Source: Aureliella helgolandensis (lineage in GTDB: Bacteria; Planctomycetota; Planctomycetia; Pirellulales; Pirellulaceae). Taken from it: DNA of 64,000 nt. The notes beneath the pieces are model-generated. The model was not told the DNA's origin. It did no database searches and saw nothing but the letters and a program-made list of their open reading frames with translations. Shown piece by piece: positions 61,303 to 64,000 of the stretch. The first letter of the stretch is position 1. The number at the start of each line of letters is the position of its first letter. The position numbers were made by a program, and so were the translations under genes. The stretch is taken from the NCBI RefSeq assembly GCF_007752135.1, contig NZ_CP036298.1, forward strand, positions 5,146,001 to 5,210,000, written 5' to 3'.

Positions 61303-63327
61303 TCAAGCGAGTAGCGTGGCGGAAAACTTTTGCGAGCACGCCGCAATGACCTTTTGTACCGCCGCATCAACCTCTTGGCTGGTCAGCGTACGGTCGAGGC
61401 TACGGAACACAAGGCTTAACAGGAGTCGTTTCTTACCGGCCCCATCCTTCTTCGTGTCCCGATAGGTTTCCTGATAGCAAATATCCTGCAGGAGATCGCC
61501 TGCATGTTCGTGGCAGGTGGCAGATAGCGCAGCCCAGGTTAACTCTTCGTCGACGACGAAATTCAAATCGCGGGTCACTGCAGGATAGGCGCTGACCGGA
61601 TCTGCTTGACGCACCTCTTCGAGGGCCGCGGACAGCACATCGACGCTCAGCTCGGCTGCGGCGACCGGCTGGTCCAATGAGAAGGCATTCTGTGTATTCG
61701 CACTAATCAGCCCAACAAACCCCAAGACCTGTTCATTGAGAGAGACCTGTAGAAGAGTCGCTGCTTGAAAGCTCGGATGCTCGACAAGTTTCCACGCAAC
61801 CTGACTCTGGCGACTGACCACCTGACAGATAATGTCCTCTACGATACCGCGTACAAAACGCAAATCGCCCGTGGTGACGATCCCCAAGGTGCTCTGCTCC
61901 TGGGGCAACTCTGCGGCGGTCGCACCAGGAAGATAAATCGTACCAACCTCGTACAGCTGAGCATTGCGAATCGATTGGGTTTGGTTCGTGTGCCGAGCAG
62001 TCAAGAGACTCGGCAAAAGTGAGCGCCGAAGCAGCTTGGCTCCGATCAGCAAGGGAGTCTCGGTAGACAGCGGCGGCAGCTCAGTCCATACACTGCCATG
62101 CTTCTCGGCACTCTTGGTAACCACACTTGGCGTCATCGCCTCGTCGATTCCATACGCACTCAGAATCGACCGTACTCGCCCCATCGCTATATCCTTCGGG
62201 CGGCGCGGTGCGACACTCATCGGAACGGCGGCGTCCTCAGGAATCTTCTCGTACCCATAGATTCTTGCCACTTCTTCCAGTAAGTCGACCTCGCGCGTCA
62301 AATCGCCGCGCCAAGTGGGCGGAGTCACCTTCAAGGTCTCCGATGACTGCTCAGTGACTAGGCATCCCAGAGACACCAAAATGGACAACACTTCATCCGC
62401 AGGGATCTCAATTCCCAAGACGCGAGGAATTTGTCGTAAGCGGAATGGAATCACGTCCGCAGCCGGAGGCTCGCTACCGGCCGAGGCACAGCCGTCAAGC
62501 AATTCACCTCCTGCAATCTGTAGAATCAGTTCACAGCAGCGGCGGCTTGCCCAATCGAGACCGGCGGGATCTGGGCGGCGTTCAAACCGGAAAGAAGATG
62601 GGCTGTGTAGTTTCAGGAACCGAGCAGCTCGACGAATCGTAAGCGGGTTGAACGTTGCAGCTTCGATGAGCACGTCGACCGTCGATGCACTTACCTCACT
62701 ATCCACACCTCCCATCACTCCACCCAAGGCAAGGGCTCGTTCCGCATCAGCAATAACCACCATGGCGGAATCGAGTTCATAGGTTCGGTGATCGATGGCG
62801 ACAAAGGACTCTTTCTCACTAGCTGGTCGAACATGAATCCTCCCCCCTCGGACGCATTTCAAATCAAACGCATGCAAAGGCTGTCCACACTCCATCATTA
62901 CGTAATTGGTCGCATCGACAACGTTGTTCACCGATGCGATCCCGATTGCCGATAGCCGGCGAACCAGCCAATCCGGACTTGGGCCAATCTTCACTCCACG
63001 CACGACACGCGCCGTGTAGCGTGGGCAGGCATCAGGAAACTCATTCACTATTTTGATCAAGCTCTCGACCGGAGTTCCTCCAGTGGAGACATTGGCCGCT
63101 GGAATGCGGAGCGGCTTGCCGAGCAGCACAGACGCTTCGCGAGCGACCCCAATGTGTCCCAGACAATCCCCGCGATTGCTGGTCACTTCCAGATCGAGGA
63201 CGATATCGTCGGCAACTGCTTCCGTGGACTCGTGATTGAGGCCCGACATGGCATAGCGGTTCGCTAAATCTTCCGGCGATACACTCAATTCAACGTATTG
63301 CGACAACCATTCCCAGCAGACGAGCAT
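61303..63327 (-). CDS. pheT: Phenylalanine--tRNA ligase beta subunit, short form
   Basis: 674 residues, shorter than the usual ~790-800. The order is: B1 start (CWEWLSQYVELSVSPEDLANRYAMSGL), then directly LDLEVTSNRGDCLGHIGVARE. The N-terminal tRNA-binding OB domain (about 110 residues, normally inserted here) is missing. The B3/B4 region has NNVVDATNYVMMECGQPLHAFDLK. The B5 part (RVLGIEIPADEVLSILVSLGC), LLEEVARIYGYEKIP and the C-terminal anticodon-binding-like FDX-ACB domain (VSAYPAVTRDLNFVVDEELTW) are present. With the alpha subunit it charges tRNA-Phe. The stop lies in the repeat array; pheS is about 190 bases upstream on the same strand. Confidence 0.95.
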   Translation of the reverse strand: MLVCWEWLSQYVELSVSPEDLANRYAMSGLNHESTEAVADDIVLDLEVTSNRGDCLGHIGVAREASVLLGKPLRIPAANVSTGGTPVESLIKIVNEFPDACPRYTARVVRGVKIGPSPDWLVRRLSAIGIASVNNVVDATNYVMMECGQPLHAFDLKCVRGGRIHVRPASEKESFVAIDHRTYELDSAMVVIADAERALALGGVMGGVDSEVSASTVDVLIEAATFNPLTIRRAARFLKLHSPSSFRFERRPDPAGLDWASRRCCELILQIAGGELLDGCASAGSEPPAADVIPFRLRQIPRVLGIEIPADEVLSILVSLGCLVTEQSSETLKVTPPTWRGDLTREVDLLEEVARIYGYEKIPEDAAVPMSVAPRRPKDIAMGRVRSILSAYGIDEAMTPSVVTKSAEKHGSVWTELPPLSTETPLLIGAKLLRRSLLPSLLTARHTNQTQSIRNAQLYEVGTIYLPGATAAELPQEQSTLGIVTTGDLRFVRGIVEDIICQVVSRQSQVAWKLVEHPSFQAATLLQVSLNEQVLGFVGLISANTQNAFSLDQPVAAAELSVDVLSAALEEVRQADPVSAYPAVTRDLNFVVDEELTWAALSATCHEHAGDLLQDICYQETYRDTKKDGAGKKRLLLSLVFRSLDRTLTSQEVDAAVQKVIAACSQKFSATLLA

Positions 63328-63519
63328 ATTAAAACGGCCTTTTCATTGGTAGAAATCTTTGCCAGCAACCGTGAAACGCATGCCTCGCAACTCCGGCGAT
63401 ACAGGTCTCAACCTGAAGGCGGGGCTGCGCGGTCGCTTTGCACTTCAACTGCGCGACACTTGTCATGGTGCGACGCCTGGGCGCCATCTTATGCGACGCG
63501 GACTGATGCCCGCTAACGC

Positions 63520-64000
63520 TTAGAACTGATGCAGAAAACGGAGATCATTGCGATACAAATCACGAATATCCTCGACGTGATGCCTCCGCATGCAGAGTCG
63601 CTCAACCCCCAGACCAAATGCAAATCCAGAAACCTGCTCGGGATCGTACCCCACCGATTTCAATACGTTGGGGTCAACCATTCCTGCCCCGCCAAATTCA
63701 ATCCAATTTCCGTTCCATAGAAAATCGGCTTCCACACTCGGTTCGGTGAAGGGGAAGAAGCTGGGGCGAAAACGAATCGTTACATCAGCACCGAGATAAC
63801 TGGTCGCAAACATCCGCAAGACACTCTTGAGCTGTGCCATGGTAACGTGAGTATCGATCCACAACCCTTCCATCTGATGGAACATCGGGAAGTGAGTCGC
63901 ATCGGCCTCATCGGGACGATAGACTCGGCCGAGGGAAATAATGCGAATGGGCGGCTGACGATTTTCCATCACCCGAATCTGCACCGTACTCGTCTGACTC
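63520..64000 (-). CDS. pheS: Phenylalanine--tRNA ligase alpha subunit (3' part)
   Basis: The frame stays open to the window edge, so the gene begins beyond it; about 159 codons are visible. The class II core is clear: [40 protein letters not shown] (motif 2 and substrate site), [21 protein letters not shown] and [25 protein letters not shown] (motif 3). It ends NDLRFLHQF like other PheS proteins. The gap to pheT is 192 bases, more than in a typical tightly joined pheST operon, so a second promoter could lie between them. Confidence 0.96.
   Translation of the reverse strand, partial: SQTSTVQIRVMENRQPPIRIISLGRVYRPDEADATHFPMFHQMEGLWIDTHVTMAQLKSVLRMFATSYLGADVTIRFRPSFFPFTEPSVEADFLWNGNWIEFGGAGMVDPNVLKSVGYDPEQVSGFAFGLGVERLCMRRHHVEDIRDLYRNDLRFLHQF

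Overview
The window comes from a planctomycete, most likely of the Pirellulaceae (Rhodopirellula/Blastopirellula relatives). This is inferred from gene content. It has a DUF1592/DUF1588/DUF1585 cytochrome-like protein followed by a DUF1552 protein, a giant PVC-type dehydrogenase with a CxxCH haem motif, a DUF1571 protein, a Kelch-sodium symporter fusion, many secreted proteins, and widely spaced genes with long non-coding gaps. No rRNA, tRNA or CRISPR array was recognised.

Layout. 1-3578 (+): DUF1592-type protein (5' end cut off by the window), DUF1552 protein and secreted ankyrin protein. 3.6-3.8 kb: hexanucleotide tandem repeats. 3.9-6.0 kb (-): PhoD-like phosphatase with a LamG domain. 6.4-7.4 kb (+): lipoprotein joining a Cys-phosphatase domain to a cytochrome c'-like domain. 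7.5-11.6 kb (-): MMPL/RND exporter and two small proteins. 11.9-18.5 kb (-): phosphodiesterase-like hydrolase, two translationally coupled unknown genes, a prenyltransferase-fold protein, a dispersed inverted repeat and a dimethylformamidase-beta-like protein. 18.7-21.2 kb (+): GntP permease and M19 dipeptidase. 21.3-22.4 kb (-): PmoA/DUF6807 protein. 22.8-30.8 kb (+): PVC dehydrogenase-cytochrome-SGNH fusion, Kelch-SSF symporter and AGE-family epimerase, a likely amino-sugar/sialic-acid uptake set. 30.9-31.7 kb (-): thiD. 31.8-37.7 kb (+): tetR, lipoprotein adaptor and RND pump behind a strong palindromic operator. 37.7-39.0 kb (+): two small metal-binding-like proteins.

39.3-46.9 kb (-) is the most unusual segment. 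It is a tight five-gene operon of VgrG, DUF2169-pentapeptide fusion, giant pentapeptide protein, DUF3540 and DUF4150 (PAAR-like): a type VI or contractile-injection tip and cargo module without an obvious toxin gene. 47.1-48.0 kb (+): alpha/beta hydrolase. 48.5-53.9 kb (-): degenerate protease, intact HtrA-like protease, membrane protein, DUF1571 protein and a small unknown. 54.1-58.3 kb (+): glutathione peroxidase, large TPR protein and DUF2088/LarA-like protein. 58.3-59.2 kb (-): Lnb-domain lipoprotein. 59.5-61.05 kb: a complete IS1182-like element inserted in a tandemly repeated GC-rich sequence. 61.3-64 kb (-): pheT (short form lacking the usual OB domain) and the 3' part of pheS.

All family names come from reading the translations. 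No database search was run, and start codons were chosen by hand.
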